Part shown: in pieces, positions 48,393-58,739 of the stretch | How the letters are laid out: the number at the start of each line of letters is the position of its first letter | Numbering within the stretch: position 1 is the stretch's first letter | Assembly: GCF_017654505.1 (NCBI RefSeq) | Contig: NC_054547.1 | Coordinates: 20,949,975 to 21,013,974, forward strand | From: Polyodon spathula | Taxonomy: Eukaryota; Chordata; Actinopteri; Acipenseriformes; Polyodontidae | Reading direction: 5' to 3' | Length of the DNA: 64,000 bases | Program-made: the position numbers and the translations under genes | Notes under the pieces: model-generated | What the model was told of the DNA's origin: nothing | What the model saw: the letters and a program-made list of their open reading frames with translations, nothing else | Databases searched by the model: none

Positions 48393-50926
48393 CTATTTTC
48401 TGTTCTGAATGCCCCTTTGTCTAATGGTCCTTGTTTCTTTTTTCAGGCTGAAAAAGTCCCTTGGGTCGACACTGTCAATACCTTTTAGAATTTTGAATAC
48501 TTGAATTAGGTCGCCGTGTAGTCTTCTTTGTTCAAGACTGAACAGATTCAATTCTTTTAGCCTGTCTGCATATGACATGCCTTTTAAGCCCGGAATAATT
48601 CTGGTCGCTCTTCTTTGCACTCTTTCTAGAGCAGCAATATCTTTTTTATAGTGAGGTGACCAGAACTGCACACAATATTCAAGATGAGGTCTTACTAGTG
48701 CATTGTACAGTTTTAACATTACTTCCCTTGATTTAAATTCAACACTTTTCACAATGTATCCGAGCATCTTGTTAGCCTTTTTTATAGCTTCCCCACATTG
48801 TCTAGATGAAGACATTTGAGTCAACAAAAACTCCTAGGTCTTTTTCATAGATTCCTTCTCCAATTTCAGTATCTCCCATATGATATTTATAATGTACATT
48901 TTTATTTCCTGCGTGCAGTACCTTACACTTTTCTCTATTAAATGTCATTTGCCATGTGTCTGCCCAGTTCTGAATCTTGTCTAGATCATTTTGAATGAGC
49001 TTTGCTGCTGCAACAGTGTTTGCCACTCCTCCTACTTTTGTGTCAGCTGCAAATTTAACAAGTTTGCTTATTATACCAGAATCTAAATCATTAATGTAGA
49101 TTAGGAATAGCAGAGGACCTAATACTGATCCCTGTGGTACACCACTGGTTACCACACTCCATTCTGAGGTTTCTTCTCTAATCAGTACTTTCTGTTTTCT
49201 ACATGTTAACCACTCCCTAATCCATGTACATGTGTTTCCTTGAATTCCAACTGCGTTCAGTTTGAGAATTAATCTTTTGTGCGGGACTTTGTCAAAAGCT
49301 TTCTGGAAATCTAAATAAACCATATCATATGCATTGCAATTATCCATTATCGATGTTGCATCCTCAAAAAAATCAAGCAAGTTAGTTAGACACGATCTCC
49401 CTTTCCTAAAACCATGTTGACTGTCTCCCAGGACCCTGTTACCATATAGTTAATTTTCCATTTTGGATCTTATTATAGTTTCCATAAGTTTGCATATAAC
49501 AGAAGTCAGGCTTATTGGTCTGTAGTTACCTGGTTCAGTTTTGTTTCCCTTTTTGTGGATCGGCATTACGTTTGCAATTTTCCAGTCTGTCGGTACCACC
49601 CCTGTGTCAAGAGACTGCTGCATGATCTTGGTTAGCGGTTTGTAAATTACTTCTTTCATTTCTTTGAGTACTACTGGGAGGATCTCATCCGGCCCAGGGG
49701 ATTTTTTTATTTTAAGAGCTCCTAATCCCTTTAACACTTCTGCCTCAGTTATGCTAAATTTATTTAAAACTGGATAGGAACTGGATGACATGTGGGGCAT
49801 GTTGTCAGTATCTTCCTTTGTAAAAACTTGTGAAAAGTAATCATTTAATATATTTGCTATTTTTTTTTCTTCATCTACGATTTTGCCATTTGTATCTCTT
49901 AAACATTTAATCTCCTCTTTGAATGTTCTCTTGTTGTTGTAATATTGGAAAAACATTTTGGAATTGGTTTTAGCTCCCTTAGCAATGTTCATTTCAATTT
50001 CTCTCTTGGCCTTTCTAACTTCCTTTTTGACTTGCATTTGCAGTTCCGTGTACTCTTTCTGAGTACTTTCTTTTTGGTCCTTTTATAGTGCTCTATAAAG
50101 TGCCTTTTTTCGCTGAATATTTTTTTTAATTGATCTATTAAACCATTTTGGCAATTTTAGTTTTACATTTAGATTTGTCTACTTTAGGGATGTAATTGTT
50201 TTGCGCCTCTAGTACTACATTTTTGAAGAACAACCATCCTTCTTCTGTGGGTGTTTTCTCCATTTTACTCCAATCTACTTCTGTTAGTCTCTGTTTCATA
50301 CCTTCATAGTTTGCTTTTCTAAAATTGTAAACCTTAGCTTTAGTCATTACTTTTGGGGTTTTAAAAAACACTTCAAATGAGACAATGTTGTGGTCTGAGT
50401 TTGCCAGTGGTTCTCTGACCTCTGTTTTAGTTATTCTGTCTTCGTTATTTGAAAAGACTAAATCCAGGCATTCCTTCCCTCTAGTCGGTGCCTTGACAAA
50501 TTGTGTTAGGAAGCAGTCATTTGTCATTTCCACCATTTCTATTTCATCCTTCGTGCTACCCACCGGGTTTTCCCATTTTATATGGGGGAAGTTGAAATCC
50601 CCCATTAGTATGGCTTCTCCTTTGCTACACGCATTTCTAATGTCATTGTATAACAGATTATTGTGCTCACCGTCTGAATCTGGCGGTCTATAGCATGCTC
50701 CTATTATTATGCCCTTTGAATTTTTGTCCGTTATTCTGACCCATATTGATTCAGTTTTATTTTCTTTGTCCAGGTTTAACATCTGGGCTTCAAGACTGTT
50801 TCTTATGTATAGCGCCACCCCTCCTCCTCTTCTGTCCTGCCTGTCTTTCCTATACAGTGTATACCCACAAATATTATATTCGTCCCCATCACTCTCAGAC
50901 AACCAAGTTTCTGTAACACCTATCAC
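48393..50926 (-). pseudogene. CR1-type ORF2, copy J, broken
   Basis: The endonuclease (50,926-50,138) is open through MIGVTETWLSESDGDEYN, ILMGDFNFPHIKWEN and ANSDHNIVSF, then shifts frame at KIAKMV. The linker/RT start (50,037-49,450) ends at a nonsense change, TAC to TAA, after IRSKMEN. The palm (49,380-48,802) has YLDFQKAFDKVPH and TSGVPQGSVLGPLL, but the catalytic FADD reads FAAD, removing the first active-site Asp. The thumb (48,827-48,393) is truncated. Confidence 0.9.
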
Positions 50927-51090
50927 ATCATAGTTACCTGTTAGTGCAGTAGCTTCAAGTTCTAGAATTTTGTTTCTGATACTTCTAGCATTTAGATAAA
51001 TACATTTAATGGTTGTCTTACCTGAGTTGTTGTTCTTGTTTCGATGCGGTTTCCCTTCTGTTCTTTTGTTGATTTCTCCCCCCTTCCTTT

Positions 51091-52038
51091 CTAGTTTAAA
51101 TACTTCTGAACCTGCTCGAGGATTTTTTCTCCAAGTAGACTGGTTCCCTTGTTATTTAAGTGCAGTCCACCCCGTCTATACAGATAGTCCTTGTTGTAGA
51201 ATGTGGTCCAATGATCAAGATAGGTGAAGCCTTCCCGTGTGCACCACGTCTTCAGCCATGCGTTTTGATTAATTATTTCCAGCTGTCCATATGGTCCTTT
51301 GCAAGGTGCCGGTAGTATACCAGAAAATACCACAGTTTTGGTTTTCTCTTTTAATTTCCTTCCTAGCTCTCTGAATTTGTTTTGCAGGGATTTTGGTCTG
51401 TCTCTTCCAATGTTGTTTGTACCGATGTGGACGACTACTACCGGGTCGTCTCCTGTTCGTTCTAGGAGCGTGTCCACGTTCTCAGTGATGTGCTTGACCG
51501 AGGCTCCCGGAAGGCAGCACACTGTTGTAGTAAGGGGGTCCAAACTACGAATTGAACTTGCTGTGTTTCTCAATATGGAGTCCCCAACAATCATGACCTC
51601 CCTTCTTTTTGCTGTCTGGTCACCACTGTCAATGGGATCCTGGATATTGTTCCTTTCATTCTCTTGTTGTTGGTTCTGCTCATCAAAATTCTGAAGTGAC
51701 TCAAATTTGTTGGTTGTTTTGATTTCTGGTGGTTGTGTTTGACGAAGTTTCTTTTTTTCCCTGCTTCTGCCTACCTGAACCCAGCTGTTCTGACCTTCTA
51801 TCTCCCTGGTGGCTTTCAGTCTGTTAGGGGTGATGCAGACTTCCATGAATTGTGGGTGTGCCAGTTCCTCAAGATCCTGTTGCTGTCGCACTTCTTCCAG
51901 CTCCATTTCTAACATACTTACTATTTTCTGCAAATCCTGGATCGCGCGGCACTTTACGCACACTTGGTTTAGCTCCGCTGGGTTTTCTCGGATTTCCCAC
52001 ATCAAGCAGGTGTCACAGATTACTGGCTTGAAGACCAT
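51091..52038 (-). CDS. CR1-type ORF1, 315 residues, open reading frame
   Basis: ATG at 52,038 after an A tract. Residues 8-30: CDTCLMWEIRENPAELNQVC VKC, a two-pair Cys motif reminiscent of a PHD or zinc ribbon. Residues 31-60: coiled-coil-like LQKIVSMLEMELEEV. Residues 60-140: basic and Gln-rich linker (SREKKKLRQTQ). Residues 148-315: SGNH esterase with VGDSILRN (Ser), GASVKHITENV, HIGTNNIGRD (Gly-Asn block) and a final GGLHLNNKG. The last block has Gly where copy D has Asp, so the catalytic dyad Asp is lost although the frame is intact. CR1 ORF1 esterases are thought to assist retrotransposition; this one is probably not catalytic. Confidence 0.85.
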   Translation of the reverse strand: MVFKPVICDTCLMWEIRENPAELNQVCVKCRAIQDLQKIVSMLEMELEEVRQQQDLEELAHPQFMEVCITPNRLKATREIEGQNSWVQVGRSREKKKLRQTQPPEIKTTNKFESLQNFDEQNQQQENERNNIQDPIDSGDQTAKRREVMIVGDSILRNTASSIRSLDPLTTTVCCLPGASVKHITENVDTLLERTGDDPVVVVHIGTNNIGRDRPKSLQNKFRELGRKLKEKTKTVVFSGILPAPCKGPYGQLEIINQNAWLKTWCTREGFTYLDHWTTFYNKDYLYRRGGLHLNNKGTSLLGEKILEQVQKYLN

Positions 52039-52059
52039 GTTGAGGGTTTTTTTTTTTTT

Positions 52060-52410
52060 TTTTGAAGTTTACTTTTCCACGCCTGTACTTCTCCCACTCG
52101 CTATCGCTGGGAAGACTGCCTCGTTTAACTGCGTTGTTCTGCTGTGCTGTTGGCTCCTCCCCTCGCCCGTGTCTCAGAATGGCGCTGAATTTGAATCAGC
52201 TGCTCCGAGTTTCAGCTTGTTTGTTATCAGAAAAACACACGCGGCTGTTTGACTTTGAGCTGCTGCTGTGTTTCCCCAATGTCCTGTGTTTTCTGATTAA
52301 AGCAATTCAAGATGCAATTTCTCCTTACTGCTTCTAAACTGCTCTGTACTTTTCCACGCCTGTACTTCTCCCACTCGCTATCGCTTCCACTTGCTGTCGC
52401 TGGGAAGACT
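52060..52410 (-). repeat. 5' monomer (about 1.2 units) of CR1-type copy J
   Basis: Matches the copy D monomer, including CTCCTCCCCTCGCCCGTGTC-type G/C box and GCAATTCAAGATGCAATTTC, with the second partial unit from about 52,345. It carries an extra about 18 bp (GAGCTGCTGCTG side) at the point where unit 7 of copy D also has an insertion. Confidence 0.88.
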
Positions 52411-52477
52411 TGGATCAAATTATGGAGGAGTTTGGTGATAAAACGAATGATCAGGAGAGGATTTATCAGTATGCACG

Positions 52478-52665
52478 TGTAACAGGGCAGGGAGCCCTGT
52501 GCAGGCGAAGGTGGCAGGGCAAAGCCCTGCTCCTATAAAGTGTATTTGTTTTGTATATAAAAAGTGTATTTGTTTTATATATATATAAATGACTGCGAAA
52601 GCCATGCATTAATTATGTATTTAAAAATGTATTGACAGAGTAGCTGTGTTTTACAATTTTAAGGT
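52478..52665 (+). mobile_element. Putative LTR start (U3), separated from its remainder by CR1 copy K
   Basis: Begins TGTAACAGGGCAGGGAGCCC with two small palindromes (GGGCAGGGAGCCC, GCAGGGCAAAGCCCTGC). I suspect it is the 5' part of the LTR whose remainder runs from about 54,824 to 55,292, with copy K inserted between. This rests on layout and partial recall, not on a duplicate in this window. Confidence 0.4.
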
Positions 52666-54823
52666 GAGGTTTACAATTTTAGAAAAGCAAACTATGAAGG
52701 TATGAAACAGAGACTAACAGAAGTAGATTGGAGTAAAATAGAGAAAACACCCACAGAAGAAGGATGGTTGTTCTTCAAAAATGTAGTACTAGAGACGCAA
52801 AACAATTATATCCCTAAAGTAGACAAATCTAAATGTAAAACTAAATTGCCAAAATGGTTTAATAGATCAATTAAAAAAAATATTCAGCAAAAAAAGGCAC
52901 TTTACAGAGCATTAAAAAAGGACCAAAAAGAAAGTACGCAGAAAGAGTACACAGAACTGCAAACGCAAGTCAAAAAGGAAGTTAGAAAGGCCAAGAGAGA
53001 AATAGAAATGAACATTGCTAAGGGAGCTAAAACCAATTCCAAAATATTTTTCCAATATTACAACAGCAAGAGAACATTCAAAGAGGAGATTAAATGTTTA
53101 AGAGATACAAATGGCAAAATCGTAGAGGAAGAAAAAAAAAATAGCAAATATGTTAAATGATTACTTTTCACAAGTTTTTGCAAAGGAAGATACTGACAAC
53201 ATGCCCCACATGTCATCCAGTTCCTATCCAGTTTTAAATAACTTTAGCATAACTGAGGCAGAAGTGTTAAAGGGACTAGGAGCTCTTAAAATAAACAAAT
53301 CCCCTGGGCCGGATGAGATCCTCCCAGTAGTACTCAAAGAAATGAAAGAAGTAATTTACAAACCGCTAACCAAGATCATGCAGCAGTCTCTTGACACAGG
53401 GGTGGTACCGACAGACTGGAAAATTGCAAACGTAATACCGATCCACAAAAAGGGAAACAAAACTGAACCAGGTAACTACAGACCAATAAGCCTGACTTCT
53501 ATTATATGCAAACTTATGGAAACTATAATAAGATCCAAAATGGAAAATTACCTATATGGTAACAGGGTACTGGGAGACAGTCAACATGGTTTTAGGAAAG
53601 GGAGATCGTGTCTAACTAACTTGCTTGATTTTTTTGAGGATGCAACATCGATAATGGATAATTGCAAAGCATATGACATGGTTTATTTAGATTTCCAGAA
53701 AGCTTTTGACAAAGTCCCGCACAAAAGATTAATTCTCAAACTGAACGCAGTTGGGATTCAAGGAAACACATGTACATGGATTAGGGAGTGGTTAACATGT
53801 AGAAAACAGAAAGTACTGATTAGAGGAAAAACCTCAGAATGGAGTGTGGTAACCAGCGGTGTACCACAGGGATCAGTATTAGGTCCTCTGCTATTCCTAA
53901 TCTACATTAATGATTTAGATTCTGGTATAGTAAGCAAACTTGTTAAATTTGCAGACGACACAAAAGTAGGAGGAGTGGCAAACACTGTTGCAGCAGCAAA
54001 GGTCATTCAAAATGATCTAGACAAGATTCAGAACTGGGCAGACACATGGCAAATGACATTTAATAGAGAACAGTGTAAGGTACTGCACGCAGGAAATAAA
54101 AATGTACATTATAAATATCATATGGGAGATACTGAAATTGGAGAAGGAATCTATGAAAAAGACCTAGGAGTTTTTGTTGACTCAGAAATGTCTTCATCTA
54201 GACAATGTGGGGAAGCTATAAAAAAGGCTAACAATATGCTCGGATACATTGTGAAAAGTGTTGAATTTAAATCAAGGGAAGTAATGTTAAAACTGTACAA
54301 TGCACTAGTAAGACCTCATCTTGAATATTGTGTTCAGTTCTGGTCACCTCGCTATAAAAAAGATATTGCTGCTCTAGAAAGAGTGCAAAGAAGAGCGACC
54401 AGAATTATTCCGGGCTTAAAAGGCATGTCATATGCAGACAGGCTAAAAGAATTGAATCTGTTCAGTCTTGAACAAAGAAGACTACGTGGCGACCTAATTC
54501 AAGTATTCAGAATTCTAAAAGGTATTGACAGTGTCGACCCAAGGGACTTTTTCAGCCTGAAAAAAGAAACAAGGACCAGGGGTCACAAATGGAGTTTAGA
54601 AAAAGGGGCATTCAGAACAGAAAATAGGAGACACTTTTTTACACAGAGAATTGTGAGGGTCTGGAATCAACTCCCCAGTAATGTTGTTGAAGCTGACACC
54701 CTGGGATCCTTCAAGAAGCTGCTTGATGAGATTTTGGGATCAATAAGCTACTAACAACCAAACGAGCAAGATGGGCCGAATGGCCTCCTCTCGTTTGTAA
54801 ACTTTCTTATGTTCTTATGTTTT
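52666..54823 (+). mobile_element. CR1-type LINE copy K, 5'-truncated, best-preserved RT
   Basis: Starts in the ORF2 linker (GLQFXKANYEGMKQRLTEVD region, ATG at 52,702) and runs to the hairpin and tail (about 54,757-54,823). Only one frame break, in the A-rich tract at 53,136-53,148, separates the linker frame (52,702-53,160) from a 534-codon RT frame (53,150-54,754). The low damage suggests a recent insertion. Confidence 0.92.
53150..54754 (+). pseudogene. CR1-type reverse transcriptase, copy K, intact motifs
   Basis: Contiguous KSPGPDEILPVVLKEM, NYRPISLTSIICKLMETII, QHGFRKGRSCLTNLLDFFED, YLDFQKAFDKVPHKRLIL, TSGVPQGSVLGPLLFLIYIN, KFADDTKVGGVAN, EKDLGVFVDSEMSSSRQCGE and a thumb to DEILGSISY. 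All RT motifs, including the FADD aspartates, are present. Without endonuclease or ORF1 in cis it is a fragment; translation start and function are not implied. Confidence 0.9.
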
Positions 54824-54904
54824 GTTATTGTTAACGGAGTAGCCAAATGTTTTGTTTTTGTAGTGTGTTCCAGCATGGATGGGAAGCCCCATCCACTGAT
54901 AAAA

Positions 54905-55292
54905 ACCTTGTGCAGAAGGTGGCCATTCTCCGAATTAATTAGTTGTGTAATTGTTGCTAATCGGGAGATAGTGACCTGTATATAAATCCACAGATTTCTG
55001 CACTCCGAGTGGGTGTTCGGAAGTGGAGAACGGGAGAGTGAGAGGAGAGATGAAATTGAAACTAAAAATATGTAGGATCAGTGAAAGCAATTTGCCCAGC
55101 CTGACCTGTATTATTGTGTTCATGATTGTTTTTGTATAAACTTTTATTTTTGCTCTGCGAGTAAGTGTTTTTTATTTATACCTTTTATTTTTGTGCATTT
55201 AAATAAACGACACTGCAAACGTCTTTTTGCCTGCAGTGCTGCCTTTGTTTTTTCTGTTCCTGCATCTGACCTGACGTCACCACTAGTCATCC
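54905..55292 (+). mobile_element. LTR-like segment upstream of gag-like region 1
   Basis: Contains GAATTAATTAGTTGTGTAAT, GCTAATCGGGAGATAGTGAC, a TATA box (CTGTATATAAATCC, about 54,974), GGAAGTGGAGAACGGGAGAG, GCCCAGCCTGACCTGTATTA and AAATAAACGACACTGC (polyadenylation signal, about 55,202). It is closely similar to 57,339-57,735. It is followed at about 55,292 by TGTGGTATCTTCGTGGGATC, which resembles a primer-binding site (TGGTATC...GTGGGAT) used by Gypsy elements. Confidence 0.65.
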
Positions 55293-55371
55293 TGTGGTAT
55301 CTTCGTGGGATCAACCCCGGCCTCGGATTTAGGCCAAAGAAAGGATACTGTAGTTTATTTGTATTTATTTA

Positions 55372-56022
55372 TTGTTATTACTGGAGAATTGGGAGGTAGA
55401 GCGACAAGCTGGTGAGGTCGGGCACCTGTCTCCTGACTACTACCACCCCCCACATCAGGAAGAGGAAGTGGAACCAGAGCCACAGCCCCAAGAGGCGGTT
55501 TACTGGGAAGCCCTCATCCACAGGAAGGGCGTGCGATATTGTTGCTGCATCTGTGGAGAATGGGGGCATTTCCCAGTCAATTGCCCCCTCCCACCAGCGG
55601 AATGCCTGCTGTGCCCACCCCCACTGGAGCCAGAAGGGGAGCAGCCCCTGCCGCCTTCGCAGCCAGCAGGGGAGGAGCCCCTGCCGCCTTCGCAGCCAGC
55701 AGGGGAGGAGCCCCTGCCGCCTTCGCAGCCAGAAGGGGAGGAGCCCCTGCCGCCTTCGCAGCCAGAAGGGGAGGAGCCCCTGCCGCCTTCGCAGCCAGCA
55801 GGGGAGGAGCCCCTGCCGCCTTCGCAGCCAGCAGGGGAGGAGCCCCTGCCGCCTTCGCAGCCAGCAGGGGAGGAGCCCCTGCCGCCTTCGCAGCCAGCAG
55901 GGGAGGAGCCCCTGCCGCCTTCGCAGCCAGCAGGGGAGGAGCCCCTGCCGCCTTTGCCATCAAGAAGAGAGGAGCAGGGGCTGCCTCTGCCTCCACTCCC
56001 ATCAGGAGGAAAGGAGCAGTAG
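55372..56022 (+). pseudogene. Gag-like zinc-knuckle ORF 1 with 33 bp coding minisatellite
   Basis: 217 codons open from 55,372 (no ATG at the start). A first, decayed knuckle (AGEVGHLSPDYYHPP, Cys residues lost) precedes HQEEEVEPEPQPQE, then an intact CCHC knuckle CCICGEWGHFPVNC. From about residue 89 come nine full 11-residue repeats (EEPLPPSQPAG, two with PEG) plus a partial one, then EEQGLPLPPLPSGG and a TAG at 56,020-56,022. The same frame continues LPLPPRPPPLGEEG to 56,241. Zinc knuckles in gag bind retroelement RNA. It lacks pol. A related ORF is at 57,780-58,190. Confidence 0.65.
55636..55960 (+). repeat. 33 bp minisatellite (11-residue Pro/Glu/Ser repeat)
   Basis: About ten units of GAGGAGCCCCTGCCGCCTTC plus GCAGCCAGCAGGG; unit length is divisible by three, so the frame is preserved. 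Two central units carry GAA in place of GCA (PEG). Confidence 0.92.
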
Positions 56023-57040
56023 CTACCTTTGCCTCCAAGACCACCACCACTGGGAGAAGAGGGGCTCCACCTGGTGCCGCCTTCATGGCCAGGGGCTCCC
56101 CTCCCATCGTCGCCATCGCCCAGAGATGCCAGTTCTCCATTGCCCGGGGATGCCAATTCGCTATCACCTGGGGATGCCTGTCTTGCACCACCCAGGGATG
56201 CCATGCCCGCTCTGCTCAGGTTATGCGTTACAGACCCCTAGTAATGCCTCTGCTGTGCATAGTCTGGATCACCTGGGGCTGGTTGCTGATGATGTCGCTT
56301 CGCCTGGGGTTGCTGAGAGTCCCACTTTGCCTGGGGTGCTGAAGGTCCCTTATCGCCTGGGGCTATCTGTGTGTCCTTTGCTTCTCCTAGGGTTGCTGCC
56401 TGTCCTGCTTTGCCTGGGGTCGCTGAGGGCTCTGCTTCGCTTGGGGTCGCTGCCTGCTCTGCTTCGCCTGGGGTCGCTGCCTGCTCTGCTTCGCCTGGGG
56501 CCGCTGCCTGCTCTGCTTCGCCTGGGGCCGCTGCCTGCCTGCTTCGCCTGGGGCCGCTGCCTGCTCTGCTTCGCCTGGGGCCGCTGCCTGCTCTGCTTCG
56601 CCTGGGGCCGCTGCCTGCTCTGCTTCGCCTGGGGCCGCTGCCTGCTCTGCTTCGCCTGGGGCCGCTGCCTGCTCTGCTTCGCCTGGGGCCGCTGCCTGCT
56701 CTGCTTCGCCTGGGGCCGCTGCCTGCTCTGCTTCGCCTGGGGCCGCTGCCTGCTCTGCTTCGCCTGGGGCCGCTGCCTGCTCTGCTTCGCCTGGGGCCGC
56801 TGCCTGCTCTGCTTCGCCTGGGGCCGCTGCCTGCTCTGCTTCGCCTGGGGCCGCTGCCTGCTCTGCTTCGCCTGGGGCCGCTGCCTGCTCTGCTTCGCCT
56901 GGGGCCGCTGCCTGCTCTGCTTCGCCTGGGGCCGCTGCCTGCTCTGCTTCGCCTGGGGCCGCTGCCTGCTTTGCTTCGCTTTGCCTGGGGCTGCTGCCAA
57001 TCCTGCATTGCAGCAGCAAGTACTGTAGCTGGAGCCACAT
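56023..57040 (+). repeat. 27 bp minisatellite and flanking proline-rich sequence
   Basis: From about 56,280 the sequence is built of CTTCGCCTGGGG-centred units, becoming regular from about 56,440: CTGCCTGCTCTGCTTCGCCT plus GGGGCCG, about 20 units to 56,985. One unit near 56,536 is a base short and moves the original SPGAAACSA frame to LRLGPLPAL. Frames stay open on both strands because 27 is a multiple of three. It continues the coding region of gag-like ORF 1 after a stop. Confidence 0.88.
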
Positions 57041-57338
57041 AAAGGGGAGCTGCCGGCCATGAAGAAGGGGGGGAGGTCAGGAGACCAGCTCCCTCAGCCG
57101 CACTTTCGCTGCCGGGAATAGTGGCCAGGACTCCGGAGGAGGGAGCTGACAGCCAAAAAGAAGGGGGTAAGGTGAGTAGACCACCTCCACCACAGCCCCG
57201 ACAACCACCGCTGTACCACAGCTCGGTTCCTGGGGGTTGGATCCCTTGGCCTGGGCTTCCAGACACCCAGACTCCATGTCTGGTCTCTGGGTCTGACTCC
57301 TAGGTCGCGGCACGACCAGGCACAGGAGGATGCCTGGT
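57041..57338 (+). other. G/C-rich spacer between gag-like region 1 and the second LTR-like segment
   Basis: No recognised motif. It contains two related purine-rich patches (AAGAAGGGGGGGAGGTCAGG and AAGAAGGGGGTAAGGTGAGT) suggesting a diverged internal duplication of about 100 bp, and an inverted CCAGGCAC/GTGCCTGG-like pairing near 57,312-57,340. Confidence 0.4.
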
Positions 57339-57735
57339 CTCCTGTGCAGAGAGGAATTAATTATTTGTGTAATTAATTGTTGCTAATCGGGAGATGGTCA
57401 CCTGTATATAAACCCACAGCTCTGCACTCAAGGTAGGTGTTTGGAAGTGGAGAACGGGAGAGCAAGAGGTGAGACGAAAGTGAAACAAAAAATATATAGG
57501 ATCAGTGAAAGCATTTGCCCAGCCTGACCTGTATTGTTGTGTTCATGATTTTATTTTGTGTAAACTTTTTATTTTACACTATTTATTTTTTGCTTGTTTA
57601 AATATTTTATTTATTTTTGTATTCAAATAAACAATGCCCCGCGTCTCTCTCTCTGCAACTGCAGTTACCTGGTTTGTTGTTGTTGCTCATTCTGGCCTGA
57701 TGTCACCACAATGCCACTTCCTGCCACACGTGGTG
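57339..57735 (+). mobile_element. Second LTR-like segment, followed by a primer-binding-like site
   Basis: Repeats the order seen at 54.9-55.3 kb: TGTGCAGAGAGGAATTAATT, GCTAATCGGGAGATGGTCAC, TATA box CTGTATATAAACCC (about 57,410), GGAAGTGGAGAACGGGAGAG, AGCCTGACCTGTATTGTTGT and CAAATAAACAATGCC (about 57,627), ending CACTTCCTGCCACA at about 57,733. TGGTGTTAGAGCTGG follows two bases later, close to the tRNA-primer sites of Gypsy elements. Confidence 0.65.
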
Positions 57736-57779
57736 TTAGAGCTGGATCACCAGCGCCTCCTGGATGCAGGCCGGAAGAG

Positions 57780-58192
57780 GTACTACAGAAGGGTACTGCA
57801 ATTTTTTCTTTTTTTTTTGTATTATAACTTTTTGGAGTGAGGAAAAGGAGGAAAGATGGGAGGAAGAAGAGGAAAGGTGGGAGGAGCTGGAGGAAGCAAC
57901 AACCTCAGAAAGTCTGCCTGACATGCCTGAGGGGGGATGAGTGGTGCTTTGAGGTTGGCAAGGCGGGCCATGTGTCGTCAGACTGTTACCATGCTCCACC
58001 TCAGGAAGAGGAGGTGGAGTCACAGCCACAAGAGGTTAGCTGGGAAGTGCAGTATCGCTGCTGCATCTGTGGGAAGTTGGGGCATTTCCCAGTGAACTGC
58101 CCCCTCCCACCAGAGGAACACCTCCACCAGCAGAGGAAGCATGCTTGCTGGTTCCCCCACTGCAGCCAGAAGGGGAGGAGCCCCTGCCACCA
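57780..58192 (+). pseudogene. Gag-like zinc-knuckle ORF 2
   Basis: Reads an acidic ERWEEEEERWEELEE stretch, a decayed first knuckle WCFEVGKAGHVSSDC (one Cys replaced by Val), APPQEEEVESQPQEVSWEVQ, then an intact second knuckle CCICGKLGHFPVNC and PLPPEEHL, with a frame change near 57,935. It parallels gag-like ORF 1 domain by domain but without the minisatellite expansion, and is cut at about 58,192 by a Tc1-type end. It helps show that gag-like ORF 1 once had two knuckles. Confidence 0.65.
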
Positions 58193-58275
58193 AAACTCCA
58201 AATTAAATCCATTTTGATTTGATTTGTAACACAACAAAATGTAGAAAAGTCCAAGAGGGGTGAATACTTTTGAGA
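58193..58275. mobile_element. Tc1-like terminal fragment
   Basis: AAAACTCCAAATTAAATCCA through GTGAATACTTTTGAGAACCA, the same end type as at 9,425-9,508. No transposase. Confidence 0.6.
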
Positions 58276-58316
58276 ACCACTGTATGTCACATTCATGCCT
58301 CACTTCCGAATCTTCC

Positions 58317-58739
58317 TGTGGCAGAGCAGAGCTCTACCCTTTATAAATTGGCAGTTATGGGGTTAAATTCCCCTACCTGCCTGGGTTTATTGTGTTCAGG
58401 TGGATGGGGTTGATTAGAGCAATTAACTATCAATCAGCACCCAGCCACCTGACATAAAAGGATGCTTCAGCTTCCCATTAGGGAGAGGAGGGAGCTGAGG
58501 AAGCAAGCTGTTGTTTGTATTTGCTGTTTTTTTTGGTTTACTGTTTTTTTTGTATTTTCTAGTCCAGTGAAGGCATCGCCCAGCTTGGAAACCTTTATTT
58601 TTGTAAGTTTTGCTTTGTGTTTAAATATCTTTGTTTTTGCCCTTGTGCACTTTTATTTTGTGTTTATTTGTAATAAAAGTATTATTTTTTTGAACTGCAG
58701 TCTGTCTCTGGGCCTCTATCCACTCATTAGCCTGTCACA
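58317..58739 (+). mobile_element. Solo LTR with perfect 5 bp target duplication
   Basis: Starts TGTGGCAGAGCAGAGC (58,317) and ends GCCTGTCACA (58,739), so TG...CA. CTTCC flanks it at 58,312-58,316 and 58,740-58,744. Inside: CACCTGACATAAAAGGATGC (TATA-like, about 58,455) and TAATAAAAGTATT (polyadenylation, about 58,672). 423 bp, no internal region, so it is the product of LTR-LTR recombination. It inserted just upstream of (or within) the tyrosine recombinase gene that starts immediately after it. Confidence 0.88.

Larger units (their letters stand above)
48203..52410 (-). mobile_element. CR1-type LINE copy J, nearly full length
   Basis: On the minus strand: about 1.2 monomers of the 5' repeat (52,060-52,410), an A-rich linker, ORF1 (52,038-51,091), ORF2 in three broken frames (50,926-48,393), the hairpin and a single octamer. 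It inserted into the Gypsy integrase region at 48,203. Lesions: one extra T near 50,158, TAA at about 49,447, a small deletion at about 48,817, and loss of the KWSLEK region near 48,424. It is the second copy in the window to retain ORF1. Confidence 0.93.

Noticed and set aside
51299..52337. Plus-strand ORFs opposite ORF1 of copy J
   Set aside because: Antisense to the esterase ORF, which carries the recognisable motifs.
55500..57266. Long minus-strand ORFs (Gly/Ser or Gln/Arg/Pro rich) over the gag-like region
   Set aside because: Both minisatellite units are multiples of three, so all frames stay open; the plus-strand frame contains the zinc knuckles.
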